From NCBI RefSeq assembly GCF_015767675.1, contig NZ_CP065217.1, positions 3,224,001 to 3,288,000 of the forward strand: DNA of 64,000 nucleotides, read 5' to 3'. The position numbers were made by a program, and so were the translations under genes. Positions 31,676-42,087 of the stretch are shown in pieces; the first letter of the stretch is position 1, and each line of letters begins with the position of its first letter. The DNA comes from Vibrio navarrensis. GTDB taxonomy: Bacteria > Pseudomonadota > Gammaproteobacteria > Enterobacterales > Vibrionaceae. The notes below the pieces were generated by a model. The model was not told where the DNA came from and made no database searches. It worked only from the letters and a program-made list of their open reading frames with translations.

Positions 31676-31743
31676 ATTTCATTCTTTGGGGTTCATGCTT
31701 CTCAGCATTACTAAAGAGCGATGGCTTATAAGCCAGAAGAAAT

Positions 31744-31820
<77 letters not shown>

Positions 31821-31831
31821 TCCGTATTGTG

Positions 31832-31850
31832 TCACTGTTAAGCACAGTGA
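31832..31850. repeat. tRNA-spacer hairpin with covarying stem
   Basis: TCACTG-TTAAGCA-CAGTGA. The loop TTAAGCA equals that of the other spacers (CATCG-TTAAGCA-CGATG at 32298), but both stem strands have changed together. Confidence 0.6.
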
Positions 31851-31862
31851 GAGCTTTGAATG

Positions 31863-31957
31863 TGGTTGCGGGAGCTGGATTTGAACCAACGACCTTCGGG
31901 CACGATAAGAGCTACACCCGACGAGCGTGACCTCAACCTGCTCCATCCTAGTGTCGC
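31863..31957 (-). pseudogene. Chimeric fMet/Gly tRNA remnant
   Basis: The 3' half of tRNA-fMet (CCA end to T arm, 31863-31900) runs into a patchwork of spacer sequence (CACGATAAGAGCTA), fMet anticodon-arm sequence (CCCGACGAG), Gly sequence (GCGTGACCTCAACC), fMet D arm (TGCTCCATCC) and the Gly 5' acceptor (TAGTGTCGCA). No anticodon stem can form. Confidence 0.75.
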
Positions 31958-31990
31958 ATTTCATCGTTAAGTACGATAACAATTAACATC

Positions 31991-32047
31991 TGGAGCGACA
32001 CACGAGGTTCACTGTTAAGGTTGCGCTCTACCAACTGACAGTGTCGC
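31991..32047 (-). pseudogene. Truncated tRNA-Gly remnant
   Basis: Keeps the Gly acceptor (GCGACAC / GTGTCGCTCCA) and D arm, but the anticodon arm and T arm are replaced by ACTGTTAAGG. It is 57 nt instead of 76. Confidence 0.75.
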
Positions 32048-32073
32048 AATGATTAAATGCGGAGCTTTGAATG

Positions 32074-32150
<77 letters not shown>

Positions 32151-32204
32151 TCCGATATTACCGTTAAGCACGATAAGAGCTATACCATTTTACTTAAGAG
32201 AAAA

Positions 32205-32293
32205 TGGAGCGACACACGAGGTTCACTTCTTTAAAACAAAAAGGCGTGACCTCAACCTTGGCAAGGTTTGCTCATCAACTGAGTTAGTGTCGC
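32205..32293 (-). pseudogene. tRNA-Gly-like with T-loop insertion
   Basis: The Gly acceptor and GCC anticodon stem are kept, but the T arm carries about 20 U-rich bases (CCTTTTTGTTTTAAAGAAGT in RNA sense) and the D loop is shortened, giving 89 nt. The same form recurs at 32868 and 33099, so it arose once and was copied with its cassette. Confidence 0.7.
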
Positions 32294-32326
32294 ATTTCAT
32301 CGTTAAGCACGATGACAAATTCAATT

Positions 32327-32402
32327 TGGAGCGACACACGAGGTTCGAACTCGTGACCTCAACCTTGGCAAGGTTGCGCTCTACCAACTGAGCTAGTGTC
32401 GC
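32327..32402 (-). tRNA. tRNA-Gly (GCC)
   Basis: An intact 76-nt cloverleaf: acceptor GCGACAC / GTGTCGC, anticodon loop TTGCCAA, T loop TTCGAAC, encoded CCA. Confidence 0.95.
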
Positions 32403-32436
32403 AATGATTAAATGCCGGAGCACTTAATACAGAATG

Positions 32437-32485
32437 TGGTTGCGGGAGCTGGATTTGAACCAACGACCTTCTGGCTGCTCCAGTC
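32437..32485 (-). pseudogene. Deleted tRNA-fMet remnant
   Basis: The 3' acceptor and T arm are as in the intact copy at 32737. The whole anticodon arm, part of the D arm and the 5' acceptor are missing. The flanks are identical to those of the intact copy for more than 60 bp. Confidence 0.75.
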
Positions 32486-32537
32486 CGATATTACCGTTAA
32501 GCACGATAAGAGCTATACCATTTTACTTAAGAGAAAA

Positions 32538-32608
32538 TCGAGGTTCACTTTAAAACAAAAGGCGTGACCTCAACCTTGGCAAGGTTTGCTCATCAACTGA
32601 GTTTGCGC
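32538..32608 (-). pseudogene. Deleted tRNA-Gly-like remnant with T-loop insertion
   Basis: Corresponds to the elements at 32205 and 32868, but the 3' acceptor (GGAGCGACACAC), part of the insertion and part of the 5' acceptor are deleted. Confidence 0.7.
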
Positions 32609-32641
32609 ATTTCATCGTTAAGCACGATGACAAATTCAATT

Positions 32642-32702
32642 TGGAGCGACACACGAGGTTCGAACTCGTGACCTAGTGCTCTACCAACTGAGCTAGTGTC
32701 GC
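32642..32702 (-). pseudogene. tRNA-Gly lacking the anticodon arm
   Basis: Acceptor, T arm and D arm match the intact Gly genes, but the anticodon stem-loop is gone (GTGACCT joins AGTGCTCTACC). 61 nt. Confidence 0.8.
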
Positions 32703-32736
32703 AATGATTAAATGCCGGAGCACTTAATACAGAATG

Positions 32737-32813
<77 letters not shown>

Positions 32814-32867
32814 TCCGATATTACCGTTAAGCACGATAAGAACTATACCATTTTACTTAAGAGAAAA

Positions 32868-32956
32868 TGGAGCGGCACACGAGGTTCACTTCTTTAAAAC
32901 AAAAAGGCGTGACCTCAACCTTGGCAAGGTTTGCTCATCAACTGAGTTAGTGTCGC
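32868..32956 (-). pseudogene. tRNA-Gly-like with T-loop insertion
   Basis: Same form as 32205-32293 (U-rich T-loop insertion, altered D arm), with one more acceptor mismatch (GCGGCAC on the 3' side). Confidence 0.7.
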
Positions 32957-32989
32957 ATTTCACCGTTAAGTACGATGACAAATTCAATT

Positions 32990-33065
32990 TGGAGCGACAC
33001 ACGAGGTTCGAACTCGTGACCTCAACCTTGGCAAGGTTGCGCTCTACCAACTGAGCTAGTGTCGC
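32990..33065 (-). tRNA. tRNA-Gly (GCC)
   Basis: Intact 76-nt gene, same sequence as the copies at 32327 and 33226. Confidence 0.95.
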
Positions 33066-33098
33066 ATTTCATCGTTAAGTACGATGACAACTTCAATT

Positions 33099-33190
33099 TG
33101 GAGCGACACACGAGGTTCCCTTCTTTAAAAACAAAAAGGCGTGACCTCAACCTTGTCAAGGTTGCGCTCTACCAACTGAGCTAGTGTCGC
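33099..33190 (-). pseudogene. tRNA-Gly-like with T-loop insertion and anticodon GAC
   Basis: The D arm is normal here, unlike the two other insertion forms, so this is the least decayed. The anticodon loop reads TTGACAA in place of TTGCCAA, which would be a Val anticodon on a Gly body. The T-loop insertion differs by single bases from the others. Confidence 0.7.
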
Positions 33191-33225
33191 ATTTCACCGT
33201 TAAGTACGATGACAACTATAAATTC

Positions 33226-33301
33226 TGGAGCGACACACGAGGTTCGAACTCGTGACCTCAACCTTGGCAAGGTTGCGCTCTACCAACTGAGCTAGTGTCG
33301 C
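33226..33301 (-). tRNA. tRNA-Gly (GCC), first in operon
   Basis: Intact 76-nt gene nearest the operon promoter. Confidence 0.95.
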
Positions 33302-33334
33302 ATTCACAACGTTTTCCGCTGTTCAGGGCTGCGA

Positions 33335-33362
33335 ATTATAAGAGCATTTCTAAGTGATGCAA
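33335..33362 (-). promoter_or_regulatory. tRNA operon promoter
   Basis: On the minus strand TTGCAT, 16 bases, TATAAT, followed by a GC-rich discriminator (TCGCAGCCC), typical of stringently controlled stable-RNA promoters. It lies about 33 bp before the first tRNA-Gly. Confidence 0.8.
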
Positions 33363-33459
33363 GTCCTTTAGTGAAAAAAAACTTAATTTTTTTTTACTCG
33401 CTGAAAAAACACCCAAACAAAGCAAAAATTCGCCGCCCAACGAAGAAAGAATCGCCCTA

Positions 33460-34005
33460 TCAGATGTTAAAAATGGTCTGGCGATAGTACTTCAATTCGG
33501 CAATCGACTCGCGGATATCATCAAGAGCAAGGTGGGTACCACGCTTTGAAAAACCGGTAAGGATTTCAGGGTTCCAACGCTTCGCCAACTCTTTTAGCGT
33601 GCTGACGTCGATGTAACGATAGTGGAAATACTCTTCGAGTTTAGGCATATGGCGGTAAAGAAAACGTCTGTCCTGACCAATACTGTTGCCACAAATTGGC
33701 GACACGCCTTGTGGAACCCACTGCTCAAGAAAACGCAGCGTTTGTTCAACTGCTTCCTGCTCCGATACCATGCTGGCACGCACTCGATCAACAAGACCGC
33801 TAGCTGTATGTGTATTGGTGCACCACTCATCCATCTTTGCTAACTCTTCATCCGATTGATGAATCGCCAATACTGGTCCTTCCGCTAAAATATTCAGCTC
33901 ACTATCGGTGACAATAGAGGCGATTTCGATGATTTTATGCGTATCAGGATCTAAACCTGTCATCTCAAGATCGATCCAAATTAAGTTTTGGTCGCTAAAA
34001 GACAT
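33460..34005 (-). CDS. orn: Oligoribonuclease
   Basis: A 3'-5' exonuclease that degrades di- and short oligoribonucleotides, including pGpG from c-di-GMP turnover. The 181-residue DEDDh protein shows [11 protein letters not shown] (ExoI), [11 protein letters not shown] (ExoII) and [11 protein letters not shown] (ExoIII). The ATG at 34005 gives the family start [17 protein letters not shown]. It is divergent from rsgA. Confidence 0.97.
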   Translation of the reverse strand: MSFSDQNLIWIDLEMTGLDPDTHKIIEIASIVTDSELNILAEGPVLAIHQSDEELAKMDEWCTNTHTASGLVDRVRASMVSEQEAVEQTLRFLEQWVPQGVSPICGNSIGQDRRFLYRHMPKLEEYFHYRYIDVSTLKELAKRWNPEILTGFSKRGTHLALDDIRESIAELKYYRQTIFNI

Positions 34006-34137
34006 AGAGGAGTTGCCTATTTGTTTGCTGATAAAACGGGTACTATACCTCAAAATAGTGGCAACAAGATACTTCGACAAAAGCGACAAAACCGTCATAC
34101 TTGTCGCGTTATCGCTCAATCAATTAAGTAACTTATC

Positions 34138-35196
34138 GTGGCAAAAAAGAAAAAGCTAACCAAAGGTCAAGTACGTCGGGTACGTGACAATCAACAAAAA
34201 CGTTTGAATAAACCGTCTGATACTGTGCAGTGGGATGAGACCATGCTCGGCGACAGTAAGCGTGGATTGGTGATCACTCGTTTTGGTCAACACGCTGATA
34301 TTGAAGATCTGGAAAGCGGTGATATCGAGCGCTGCAATCTGCGTCGTGGTATTGAATCACTGGTGTCGGGAGACAAAGTGATTTGGCGAAAAGGGCTCGA
34401 ATCGATGGCGGGCATTTCTGGGGTGGTGGAAGCTGTAGAGCCAAGGAGTTCGATTTTAACTCGCCCGGACTATTACGACGGCCTTAAGCCAGTTGCGGCC
34501 AACATCGATCAGATGATCATCGTTTCTTCCGTCTTACCGGAGCTTTCGCTCAATATTATCGATCGCTATCTCATAGCGGCAGAAACGCTGCATATCGCCC
34601 CAATTTTGGTGCTGAACAAGATTGATCTGCTGCAAGATGAGGATCTCAAGCAATACAAAACTTGGTTAACCGAATACGAAAAGATTGGCTACAAAGTCCT
34701 ATACGTGAGTAAGCGATCGGGCGAAGGCATTGCCGAACTCGAAGCGCAGCTTGGAGAACGCATCAACATTTTCGTCGGTCAATCGGGAGTGGGTAAATCC
34801 AGCTTGGTTAATGCGTTAATCCCAGAGCTGGATGTGGAAGAGGGTGAAGTGTCCGAAATGTCTGGCTTGGGCCAACATACCACCACTGCTGCTCGTTTGT
34901 ATCACATTCCTTCCGGCGGCGACCTGATTGACTCACCCGGTGTGCGTGAGTTTGGTTTGTGGCACCTCGAAGCCGATGAAGTGACCAACGCTTATATCGA
35001 ATTTCGCCCCTATCTTGGTGCTTGTAAGTTCCGAGATTGCAAACATGGCGATGACCCAGGCTGCATTCTGCGTGAGGCGGTGGAGAAAGGCGAGATCAGC
35101 CCCATTCGTTACGAAAACTACCATCGAATCATTGAAAGCATGGCGGAAAATAAAGCCAATCGACAGTATTCGCGCAACAAAAAAGCGGATCTGTAG
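34138..35196 (+). CDS. rsgA: Ribosome small-subunit GTPase RsgA
   Basis: A circularly permuted GTPase in late 30S maturation. The 352-residue protein has an OB-fold N-terminus, G4 NKID before G1 GQSGVGKSS and G3 DSPG, then a zinc finger ([14 protein letters not shown]). The start is a GTG, matching family members that begin M(A/S)KxKLSKGQ. The orn/rsgA/psd order is shared with enterobacteria. Confidence 0.97.
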   Translation: MAKKKKLTKGQVRRVRDNQQKRLNKPSDTVQWDETMLGDSKRGLVITRFGQHADIEDLESGDIERCNLRRGIESLVSGDKVIWRKGLESMAGISGVVEAVEPRSSILTRPDYYDGLKPVAANIDQMIIVSSVLPELSLNIIDRYLIAAETLHIAPILVLNKIDLLQDEDLKQYKTWLTEYEKIGYKVLYVSKRSGEGIAELEAQLGERINIFVGQSGVGKSSLVNALIPELDVEEGEVSEMSGLGQHTTTAARLYHIPSGGDLIDSPGVREFGLWHLEADEVTNAYIEFRPYLGACKFRDCKHGDDPGCILREAVEKGEISPIRYENYHRIIESMAENKANRQYSRNKKADL

Positions 35197-35295
35197 TTGT
35201 GTAAGATTTCGTCACCACTTGCTGACAAGCGAAATAAATTTCAGTAACATCACGCGCCCGAAACAAGAATCACACAAACATTATCGGTATTTACA

Positions 35296-36153
35296 ATGGA
35301 TAAGATTAAAGTTGGACTGCAGTACTGGATTCCACAACATGGCCTAACTCGCTTAGTGGGTAAACTGGCATCAGCCAAAGCTGGCGGTCTAACCACAGCG
35401 ATCATTCGCTGGTTCATCAAGCAATACAATGTGAATATGGCAGAAGCGAAACACGCCGATCCTGCTCACTACAAAACCTTCAACGAATTCTTTGTCCGTG
35501 AATTAAAAGATGGCGCGCGCCCCATCACTCAAGGTGATGACATCATCACTCATCCGGCTGACGCTTGTGTTAGCCAGTTTGGCCCGATCACCGATGGTCG
35601 TCTAATCCAAGCCAAAGGCCATGATTTTTCGGCGCAAGAGCTGCTTGGCGGCGATGCGGCGCTGGCAGAAGAGTTCAAAGACGGCACTTTCGCCACCTTG
35701 TATCTTTCACCACGTGATTATCACCGCGTGCATATGCCTTGTGATGGCACCTTGCGTCAGATGATTTACGTTCCTGGCGATCTCTTCTCGGTAAATCCGC
35801 TAACGGCTGAAAACGTTCCGAACCTGTTCGCGCGCAACGAGCGTGTAGTGTGTATTTTCGATACGGCTTTCGGTCCGATGGCTCAAGTGTTGGTCGGCGC
35901 TACGATTGTCGGCAGTATCGAGCAAATCTGGGCAGGGACGATTACCCCGCCACGTGGCAACACAGTCCACAAATGGGATTACCCAGCTCAGGGACACAAC
36001 GCGGTGATCCTGAAAAAAGGTGACGAGATGGGCCGCTTTAAACTGGGTTCAACCGTTATCAACCTGTTTGCCAAAGACGCGATTCGCTTCGATGACTCGA
36101 TGCATAACGGGGCTCAGACACGCCTCGGCACACCTTATGCGCACAAGCAGTAA
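35296..36153 (+). CDS. psd: Phosphatidylserine decarboxylase proenzyme
   Basis: Makes phosphatidylethanolamine at the inner membrane. The 285-residue proenzyme self-cleaves at the LGST motif ([10 protein letters not shown], near residue 253) to form the pyruvoyl group on the alpha chain. The conserved FNEFFVREL and [13 protein letters not shown] are present. The start is the ATG at 35296. Confidence 0.97.
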   Translation: MDKIKVGLQYWIPQHGLTRLVGKLASAKAGGLTTAIIRWFIKQYNVNMAEAKHADPAHYKTFNEFFVRELKDGARPITQGDDIITHPADACVSQFGPITDGRLIQAKGHDFSAQELLGGDAALAEEFKDGTFATLYLSPRDYHRVHMPCDGTLRQMIYVPGDLFSVNPLTAENVPNLFARNERVVCIFDTAFGPMAQVLVGATIVGSIEQIWAGTITPPRGNTVHKWDYPAQGHNAVILKKGDEMGRFKLGSTVINLFAKDAIRFDDSMHNGAQTRLGTPYAHKQ

Positions 36154-36177
36154 CCGCTAAACAGTGACTGACGAATC

Positions 36178-36208
36178 AGCCCTTGCACCCAGCAAGGGCT
36201 TTTTTTGT
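36178..36208 (+). terminator. psd terminator
   Basis: AGCCCTTGC / GCAAGGGCT followed by TTTTTTGTTTTTTT. Confidence 0.9.
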
Positions 36209-36334
36209 TTTTTTGACAAAAAACAAACCATTGGTGGAAAAACAGCGCAAGTTTAGAAACTTCAACCCGCCTCTAAGACGCAAAATTCACAATCGTTTAA
36301 CCTGATGCCACCGTAAATTGCTAAGGTGCGATGC

Positions 36335-37750
36335 ATGCCAAAACTGACTTCTGACGTGGTATGGAAACTGCTGATCTGTTTTGCCATACCGATTGGCGTC
36401 TTGTGGATGCCGATTGATGCAATCCCAATCGACAATCTCATGCTGATCCAACATCGTTTGCTGGCGATTTTCCTGCTCGCAGCGCTGCTTTGGGTCCTCG
36501 AACCCGTCCCCGTGTTTGCGACTTCTATTTTGATCATCGCGCTTGAACTGATCATGATATCCAATAAAGGCTTGCACTTTTTTCGTCGCCCGCCCGAAGG
36601 GCATGAGCTAGGTAATCTCATCGCCTATACCGATATTTTTTCTGCCTTCTCGTCGCCGATCATCATCTTGTTTATGGGGGGCTTTGCTCTCGCTATCGCC
36701 GCGTCTAAATACGAACTGGACAACAACCTTGCACGCGTATTGCTCAAACCCTTTGGCCACCAGCCCAAATTTATTATGCTGGGCCTGATGCTGATCACCG
36801 CGGTTTTTTCTATGTTTATGTCCAACACCGCCACCACTGTGATGATGTTGGCGCTACTTGGGCCGATTGTCGCCTCTGCGCCCAAAGGGGACTTAGGTAT
36901 CAAAGCGCTCGTGCTCTGTATTCCGATTGCGGCGAACACCGGCGGTATTGCAACCCCCATCGGCACGCCGCCCAACGCTATCGCCTTACAGTATCTGACT
37001 GGCGCCAACAGCATCGATTTTCTCAGTTGGATGTCGATGGGCCTGCCTTTTGTGTTGGTGCAACTGACCATTGCTTGGTTTTTGCTGCAAAAACTTTTTC
37101 CGTCCAACGAAGCGACCATGACGCTTAAGTTGGATGGCAAATTTAAGCGCAGCTGGCGCGCGATAGTGGTTTACATCACCTTTGCGCTAACCATATTGCT
37201 GTGGATGACCACGCAAGTGCACGGCATGAACACCTATGTAGTGGCGATCATTCCTCTCGCCGTCTTCACCTTAACAGGCATTATGGGCAAAGAAGAGCTC
37301 AAGCAGATCAACTGGGATGTACTCTGGCTGGTCGCCGGGGGAATTGCTATTGGCATCGGCCTAGATAAAACCGGACTGGCAAAAGCGCTGGCGCATGCCA
37401 TCGACTATCAATCCCTTTCACCCTTTGCAATTGTCGTCGCGCTGTCGTTGGTCTGTTGGTTAATGGCCAATTTTATGTCCAATACCGCCACCGCCAACTT
37501 ACTCATGCCGATAGCGGCGGCGATTGGCACGTCAATGAGTAGCCTCTCCTCGGTGGGTGGTTTGCAAGGGTTACTGGTCGTGGTGGCTTTTTCAGCGTCA
37601 CTCGGGATGATTTTGCCAGTGTCAACGCCGCCCAACTCTCTCGCCTACTCGACGGGTCTGATCGAAAGCAAAGACATGGCCAAAGTGGGGCTGTTAGTCG
37701 GTGTGATTGGTTTAGCCATCGTTTATGCTGCGGTGCTGATTTTGGGGTAA
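36335..37750 (+). CDS. DASS (SLC13) family sodium-coupled anion transporter
   Basis: A 471-residue membrane protein with about a dozen hydrophobic segments. The two inverted halves each hold an SNT motif (FMSNTATTVMM and FMSNTATANLL) and a TPP(N) turn (IGTPPNAIAL, VSTPPNSLAY), the sodium and carboxylate sites of DASS carriers such as VcINDY. The substrate is probably a C4-dicarboxylate or related anion and cannot be set from sequence. The ATG at 36335 is preferred to the upstream GTG since CTAAGG is well placed. Confidence 0.85.
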   Translation: MPKLTSDVVWKLLICFAIPIGVLWMPIDAIPIDNLMLIQHRLLAIFLLAALLWVLEPVPVFATSILIIALELIMISNKGLHFFRRPPEGHELGNLIAYTDIFSAFSSPIIILFMGGFALAIAASKYELDNNLARVLLKPFGHQPKFIMLGLMLITAVFSMFMSNTATTVMMLALLGPIVASAPKGDLGIKALVLCIPIAANTGGIATPIGTPPNAIALQYLTGANSIDFLSWMSMGLPFVLVQLTIAWFLLQKLFPSNEATMTLKLDGKFKRSWRAIVVYITFALTILLWMTTQVHGMNTYVVAIIPLAVFTLTGIMGKEELKQINWDVLWLVAGGIAIGIGLDKTGLAKALAHAIDYQSLSPFAIVVALSLVCWLMANFMSNTATANLLMPIAAAIGTSMSSLSSVGGLQGLLVVVAFSASLGMILPVSTPPNSLAYSTGLIESKDMAKVGLLVGVIGLAIVYAAVLILG

Positions 37751-37831
37751 CAAATTCTTCTGCACGCCTCTTTGCTCCTGGGTGAAGTTAAGGCATATTG
37801 GTGATCTTTTCGCTTACGGGATCACCTTTCT

Positions 37832-38719
37832 ATGGGATTTGAATGGCTTGCGCTGGCGGCGGCTCTGCTTTGGGCTGTCGCCAGTTTACTTTCTGTCACG
37901 CCTGCACAGCACTTAGGCTCGTTTGCCTACAGCCGCTGGCGAATGGGTTGCACCGCCGTGATCCTCTCCAGCATGGCTTGGTTCACAGGTGGCTGGGCGA
38001 GTGTCGGGCAAGAACACCTAGTGCCCATGATTCTCTCAGGGCTGATTGGGATTTTTATCGGTGACACGGCGCTGTTTGCTTGCCTCAATCGCATGGGGCC
38101 GCGTCAGGCCGGGCTACTTTTTTCTTGTCACGCAGTGTTCTCTACCATCTTGGGCTACTTTCTGTTTAGCGAAACCCTCTCCACGATGGAGTTTATCGGT
38201 TCCAGCTTCGTCTTTTCTGGTGTGGTGCTGGCGATATTTTTTGGCCGACGCGGCAGCCGTCAACACAGTTTAGAAACGATCAAAGGCAGTGTTTGGATTG
38301 GTGTGGGCTTGGGTTTAACGGCGGCTTTGTGCCAGGCACTCGGCGGAATTATCGCCAAGCCCGTGATGCAAACGGCCATCGACCCCGTCGCCGCCTCCGC
38401 AATTCGAATGATCAGTGCCTTCATCGCTCACAGTGCGCTGCGTTTTAGTGGCGCGAAAATCGCGCGGCCAACGCAAACTATGACTTGGCAAATGTTCTAC
38501 ATTACGGCAATCAATGGCTTTCTCGCCATGGCGGTCGGTATGACGCTGATCCTGTATGCCTTGCGAGAAGGCAATGTGGGTATGGTTGCCCTGCTCTCTT
38601 CAACCACGCCAATCATGCTGCTACCAATCTTGTGGATCTACACCAAACAGCGTCCAAACCGTTATGCTTGGCTTGGTGCGATCATCGCCGTGACTGGCAC
38701 AGGAATTTTGGTTCAGTGA
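37832..38719 (+). CDS. EamA/DMT-family transporter
   Basis: A 295-residue inner-membrane protein with about ten hydrophobic segments forming two EamA repeats (residues about 3-140 and 155-293). Drug/metabolite transporters of this type export metabolites or amino acids. No specific substrate is recognisable. It follows the DASS gene after 81 bp and shares a bidirectional terminator with gpmI. Confidence 0.85.
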   Translation: MGFEWLALAAALLWAVASLLSVTPAQHLGSFAYSRWRMGCTAVILSSMAWFTGGWASVGQEHLVPMILSGLIGIFIGDTALFACLNRMGPRQAGLLFSCHAVFSTILGYFLFSETLSTMEFIGSSFVFSGVVLAIFFGRRGSRQHSLETIKGSVWIGVGLGLTAALCQALGGIIAKPVMQTAIDPVAASAIRMISAFIAHSALRFSGAKIARPTQTMTWQMFYITAINGFLAMAVGMTLILYALREGNVGMVALLSSTTPIMLLPILWIYTKQRPNRYAWLGAIIAVTGTGILVQ

Positions 38720-38775
38720 CCCTCTGTTGGGCAGAGCCTCACCGACAATAATCACTCATCACAATGCACAGATAC

Positions 38776-38805
38776 AAAAAAGCCTGGATTCGTTCCAGGC
38801 TTTTT
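38776..38805. terminator. Bidirectional terminator between DMT gene and gpmI
   Basis: AAAAAGCCTGGA / TCCAGGCTTTTT with a 4-6 nt loop; A and T runs flank both sides, serving both convergent genes. Confidence 0.85.
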
Positions 38806-38821
38806 AACACGTTGCTTAGGG

Positions 38822-40354
38822 TTACTTCACTAGCACTTGGCCCGACATTTCTGCTGGAATTTCCAGACCCGCTAGAGAGAGCATGGTCGGCGCAAGATCA
38901 GACAGTTTACCGCCGTCCTTGAACTCCACCGCTTTGTCACCCACGTAGATAAGTGGTACAGGCAGGCTAGTGTGCGCAGTGTGAATACCGCCCGTTTCTG
39001 GGTCCACCATCATTTCAGCGTTACCGTGGTCTGCGGTAATCAGCAGTTGACCGCCCACTTCTTTGATTGCGGCAACCACTTTACCCACACTTTCATCCAG
39101 TGCTTCAATCGCTTTTTCAGCCGCTTCGTAGACGCCAGTATGGCCAACCATGTCTGCGTTTGGATAGTTACAGATGATGGTGTCGTATTTGCCAGACTTG
39201 ATGGCGGCAACCAATTTTTCAGTCAGTTCTGGTGAGCTCATTTCTGGCTGCAGATCGTAGGTCGCCACTTTCGGCGAAGCCACGAGTTGACGCTCTTCAC
39301 CAGCAAATTCGTTTTCTACGCCACCATTGAAGAAGAACGTCACGTGTGCGTATTTCTCTGTTTCAGAGATACGTAGCTGAGTTTGACCCAGTTTTGACAG
39401 CCACTCGCCGTAAGTGTTTTCCAACGAGGCAGGTGGAAACGCCGCCGCTAGCGGAATGTCTGCCGCGTATTGCGTCAACATCACGAAATTAACCGCAGGG
39501 AATACATCGCGTTCAAAGCTAGCAAAATCCGTGACGAAAGTACGCGTGATTTGACGCGCACGGTCAGCACGGTAGTTCATGAAGATCACCGCGTCGCCAT
39601 CTTGCATCGCCGCCGTTTCTTGACCTTCTGCTTTGATTTCCGTTGCTTTAACAAACTCATCGTTTTCGCCACGCGCGTACGCTGCTTCAAGGCCCGCAAC
39701 CGCTGAATCAACCGTAAACTCGGCTTTCGCTTGCGTTAGCAAATCGTACGCCACTTGTACACGATCCCAGTTGTTGTCACGGTCCATCGCGTAGTAACGC
39801 CCTACCAGAGACGCCACTCGGCCTTTGCCCAATTTGGCAAACAGATCTTGGAAACGTTTTAGAGAGCCTTCGGCACTGCGAGGGGGGGTGTCACGTCCAT
39901 CTAGGAAGCAGTGCAGGTAGATTTTCTCAGCGCCACGCTCAGCCGCCATTTCCACTGCCGCGTAGATGTGATCTTCGTGTGAGTGAACGCCACCAGGAGA
40001 CATCAGACCCATGATGTGAACCGCTTTACCCGCGCTCACCGCAGCGTCAACCGCTTCAACCAGCGCTGGCGTCTGTTGGAATTCACCGTCGAGAATAGAT
40101 TTGGTGATGCGAGTCAGATCTTGGTAAACCACGCGGCCAGCGCCGATATTCGTGTGGCCCACTTCTGAGTTACCCATTTGACCGTCAGGCAAGCCCACGT
40201 CCATACCAGAAGCAGAGATAAGAGTGTTCGGATTGTTCGCAATCAGCGCGTCCATAACCGGTGTTTTTGCGTTTGCAATTGCGTTGTTTGCAGTTTCTTC
40301 ACGGTAACCGTAACCGTCAAGAATAACCAGAGCCAAAGGCTTCTTAGCAGACAT
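38822..40354 (-). CDS. gpmI: 2,3-bisphosphoglycerate-independent phosphoglycerate mutase
   Basis: Interconverts 3- and 2-phosphoglycerate in glycolysis with two Mn ions. The 510-residue alkaline-phosphatase-superfamily protein has [11 protein letters not shown] near the start, the catalytic Ser in [14 protein letters not shown] and metal ligands in ITADHGNAE and HTAHTS. The ATG at 40354 follows GAGG and aligns with the family N-terminus ([16 protein letters not shown]). It is convergent with the DMT gene. Confidence 0.97.
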   Translation of the reverse strand: MSAKKPLALVILDGYGYREETANNAIANAKTPVMDALIANNPNTLISASGMDVGLPDGQMGNSEVGHTNIGAGRVVYQDLTRITKSILDGEFQQTPALVEAVDAAVSAGKAVHIMGLMSPGGVHSHEDHIYAAVEMAAERGAEKIYLHCFLDGRDTPPRSAEGSLKRFQDLFAKLGKGRVASLVGRYYAMDRDNNWDRVQVAYDLLTQAKAEFTVDSAVAGLEAAYARGENDEFVKATEIKAEGQETAAMQDGDAVIFMNYRADRARQITRTFVTDFASFERDVFPAVNFVMLTQYAADIPLAAAFPPASLENTYGEWLSKLGQTQLRISETEKYAHVTFFFNGGVENEFAGEERQLVASPKVATYDLQPEMSSPELTEKLVAAIKSGKYDTIICNYPNADMVGHTGVYEAAEKAIEALDESVGKVVAAIKEVGGQLLITADHGNAEMMVDPETGGIHTAHTSLPVPLIYVGDKAVEFKDGGKLSDLAPTMLSLAGLEIPAEMSGQVLVK

Positions 40355-40784
40355 AGTGATGACCTCGTCAAATTTCAGTAACTTTCGGCACAGGGCTCCA
40401 AGCCCTAGCATGCCTTGAAACAAAACTAGCGTAATTTTACTACACTTTTTAAGCTGAACTGTAGGATAAGATCAAATTATGTTCGTGATTTCCTGTTGCA
40501 ATATTACATTGTCAATGGCGATATCTTTGCAACTTACCCCAAAAAGCCCGCTTTTGCCGATTTGTCAGGCGTCAATACCACTATAATTCACCACCCAACA
40601 CGACTTTAAAAGTGGATATTACCAATCGATCTAATAGCTTTAGCGGGTGTATTTTTGCAACCATTCCCCTAGAAGAGATCCCAATTATTGGTGAGAAAGT
40701 ATTAACTGACTCGCCAGTCAAGCGGAACCTCGTTATACTCCTTGCCACTTTTATTGTTAGATTTATGCTTCGAGAACTAGGAAC
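40355..40784. other. Gene-free divergent promoter region gpmI / rhodanese
   Basis: Holds promoters for both genes. Visible items are a small hairpin AGGGCT/AGCCCT (40392-40406) in the gpmI leader, an imperfect TGACT/AGTCA palindrome near 40707 and a -10-like TATACT at 40734 before the rhodanese gene. A short open frame (40612-40821) lacks a ribosome site and overlaps the next gene, so it is not called. Confidence 0.5.
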
Positions 40785-41219
40785 ATGCAAGAGTACATCG
40801 AGTTTTTTCAGCAGAACATGATTATGTCGCTGGCGTGGGTTGGCATCTTTATCGCTCTGATCATGAGCTTTGTAAAATCAGCCACTGCGGCTTACAAAGT
40901 GATCGGTGTGAATGATATGACCACACTGATCAACCGACAAAATGGCGTGGTGGTCGATATCCGCACCAAAGACGAGTTCAAAAAAGGTCATATCACCGAC
41001 GCAGTTCACATTTTGCCATCAGAAATCAAGGCGGGTAATTTCGCTGGTCTTGAAAACCACAAATCAGACCCAATCATCGTTGTATGCAAGACGGGTCAAA
41101 CCGCCCAAGAAAGTGCAAACCTACTGGCTAAAGCCGGTTTTGAGAATGTAAACCTGCTCAGAAATGGTTTGATTGCCTGGAGTGAAGCGAACCTGCCCCT
41201 GGTACGCAGCAAACGTTAA
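40785..41219 (+). CDS. Membrane-anchored rhodanese-like protein (YibN type)
   Basis: A 144-residue protein with an N-terminal membrane segment (MIMSLAWVGIFIALIMSFV) and a rhodanese domain (residues about 40-140) with active-site Cys in VVCKTGQTA. It probably transfers sulfane sulfur, but the acceptor is unknown. The ATG follows CTAGGAAC. It lies upstream of secB, as in E. coli (yibN-grxC-secB), but without grxC between. Confidence 0.9.
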   Translation: MQEYIEFFQQNMIMSLAWVGIFIALIMSFVKSATAAYKVIGVNDMTTLINRQNGVVVDIRTKDEFKKGHITDAVHILPSEIKAGNFAGLENHKSDPIIVVCKTGQTAQESANLLAKAGFENVNLLRNGLIAWSEANLPLVRSKR

Positions 41220-41399
41220 TCACCATCCAATCTTGGCTGACTGACTAAAATCAGCGCAGTCAGCCAAGAAAGATGTGACGTTTGGCACGGAATTAAGGCT
41301 TCTTCTAGTCATCATTGTGTGGCTCGGTTAGTCTCAAGGCAGACACATTCAAGGCATATACTGACACGCCTGAATTTACGATTATTGAAGGATTTAAAA

Positions 41400-41867
41400 A
41401 TGGCTGAAGCAGCACCGCAAGACAACCAACAACAGTTTGCAATTCAACGTATCTTCCTAAAAGACGTTTCTTTTGAAGCACCTAACTCACCAATGATGTT
41501 CCAAAAAGATTGGAACCCAGACGTGAAACTGGATCTCGACACGCAAAGCCGTGAGCTAGGCGAAGGCGTTTATGAAGTGGTTTTACGTCTGACTGTGACA
41601 GTGAAAAACGCTGAAGAAACGGCATTCCTATGTGAAGTGCAACAAGGTGGTATTTTCACTGCAGAGAAAATGGAAGCTGGTCAGTTAGCTCATTGCCTAG
41701 GCGCATTCTGCCCGAACATTCTCTTCCCATACGCGCGCGAGACCATCTCAAGCTTGGTGGTTAAAGGGACGTTCCCACAACTAAACCTAGCACCCGTTAA
41801 CTTCGATGCTCTGTTTATGAACTACCTGCAACAGCAAGCGGCCCAACAAGGTGCCACTGAGGAATAA
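41400..41867 (+). CDS. secB: Protein-export chaperone SecB
   Basis: A tetrameric cytosolic chaperone that keeps preproteins unfolded and hands them to SecA. The 155-residue length is typical; [16 protein letters not shown] and [23 protein letters not shown] motifs are conserved. The ATG at 41400 follows GAAGGAT. A terminator separates it from gpsA. Confidence 0.97.
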   Translation: MAEAAPQDNQQQFAIQRIFLKDVSFEAPNSPMMFQKDWNPDVKLDLDTQSRELGEGVYEVVLRLTVTVKNAEETAFLCEVQQGGIFTAEKMEAGQLAHCLGAFCPNILFPYARETISSLVVKGTFPQLNLAPVNFDALFMNYLQQQAAQQGATEE

Positions 41868-41904
41868 GTCCCTCTTTTTGTGACTTTTCCCGATCAGATT
41901 GACT

Positions 41905-41947
41905 AAAATGCACAGCGCATCTCACACCGATGTTATGTGCATTTTTT
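41905..41947 (+). terminator. secB terminator
   Basis: AAAATGCACA / TGTGCATTTT, a 21-nt loop, then TTG. Confidence 0.7.
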
Positions 41948-42087
41948 GTTTCACCCACAATGGTATGTGGCAACACCACAAACAAAGGCGTGACAACGCT
42001 CTTTGAGGGTAAAGTAATTTGTCCAGAGCGGTAACGTTTCACGTTATACTCGCTCCATCTTTCTCCAACCAACCATCAGGCTACAGC

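Noticed and set aside
40612..40821. 69-residue frame between gpmI and the rhodanese gene
   Set aside because: No ribosome site, overlaps the rhodanese start and resembles no family.
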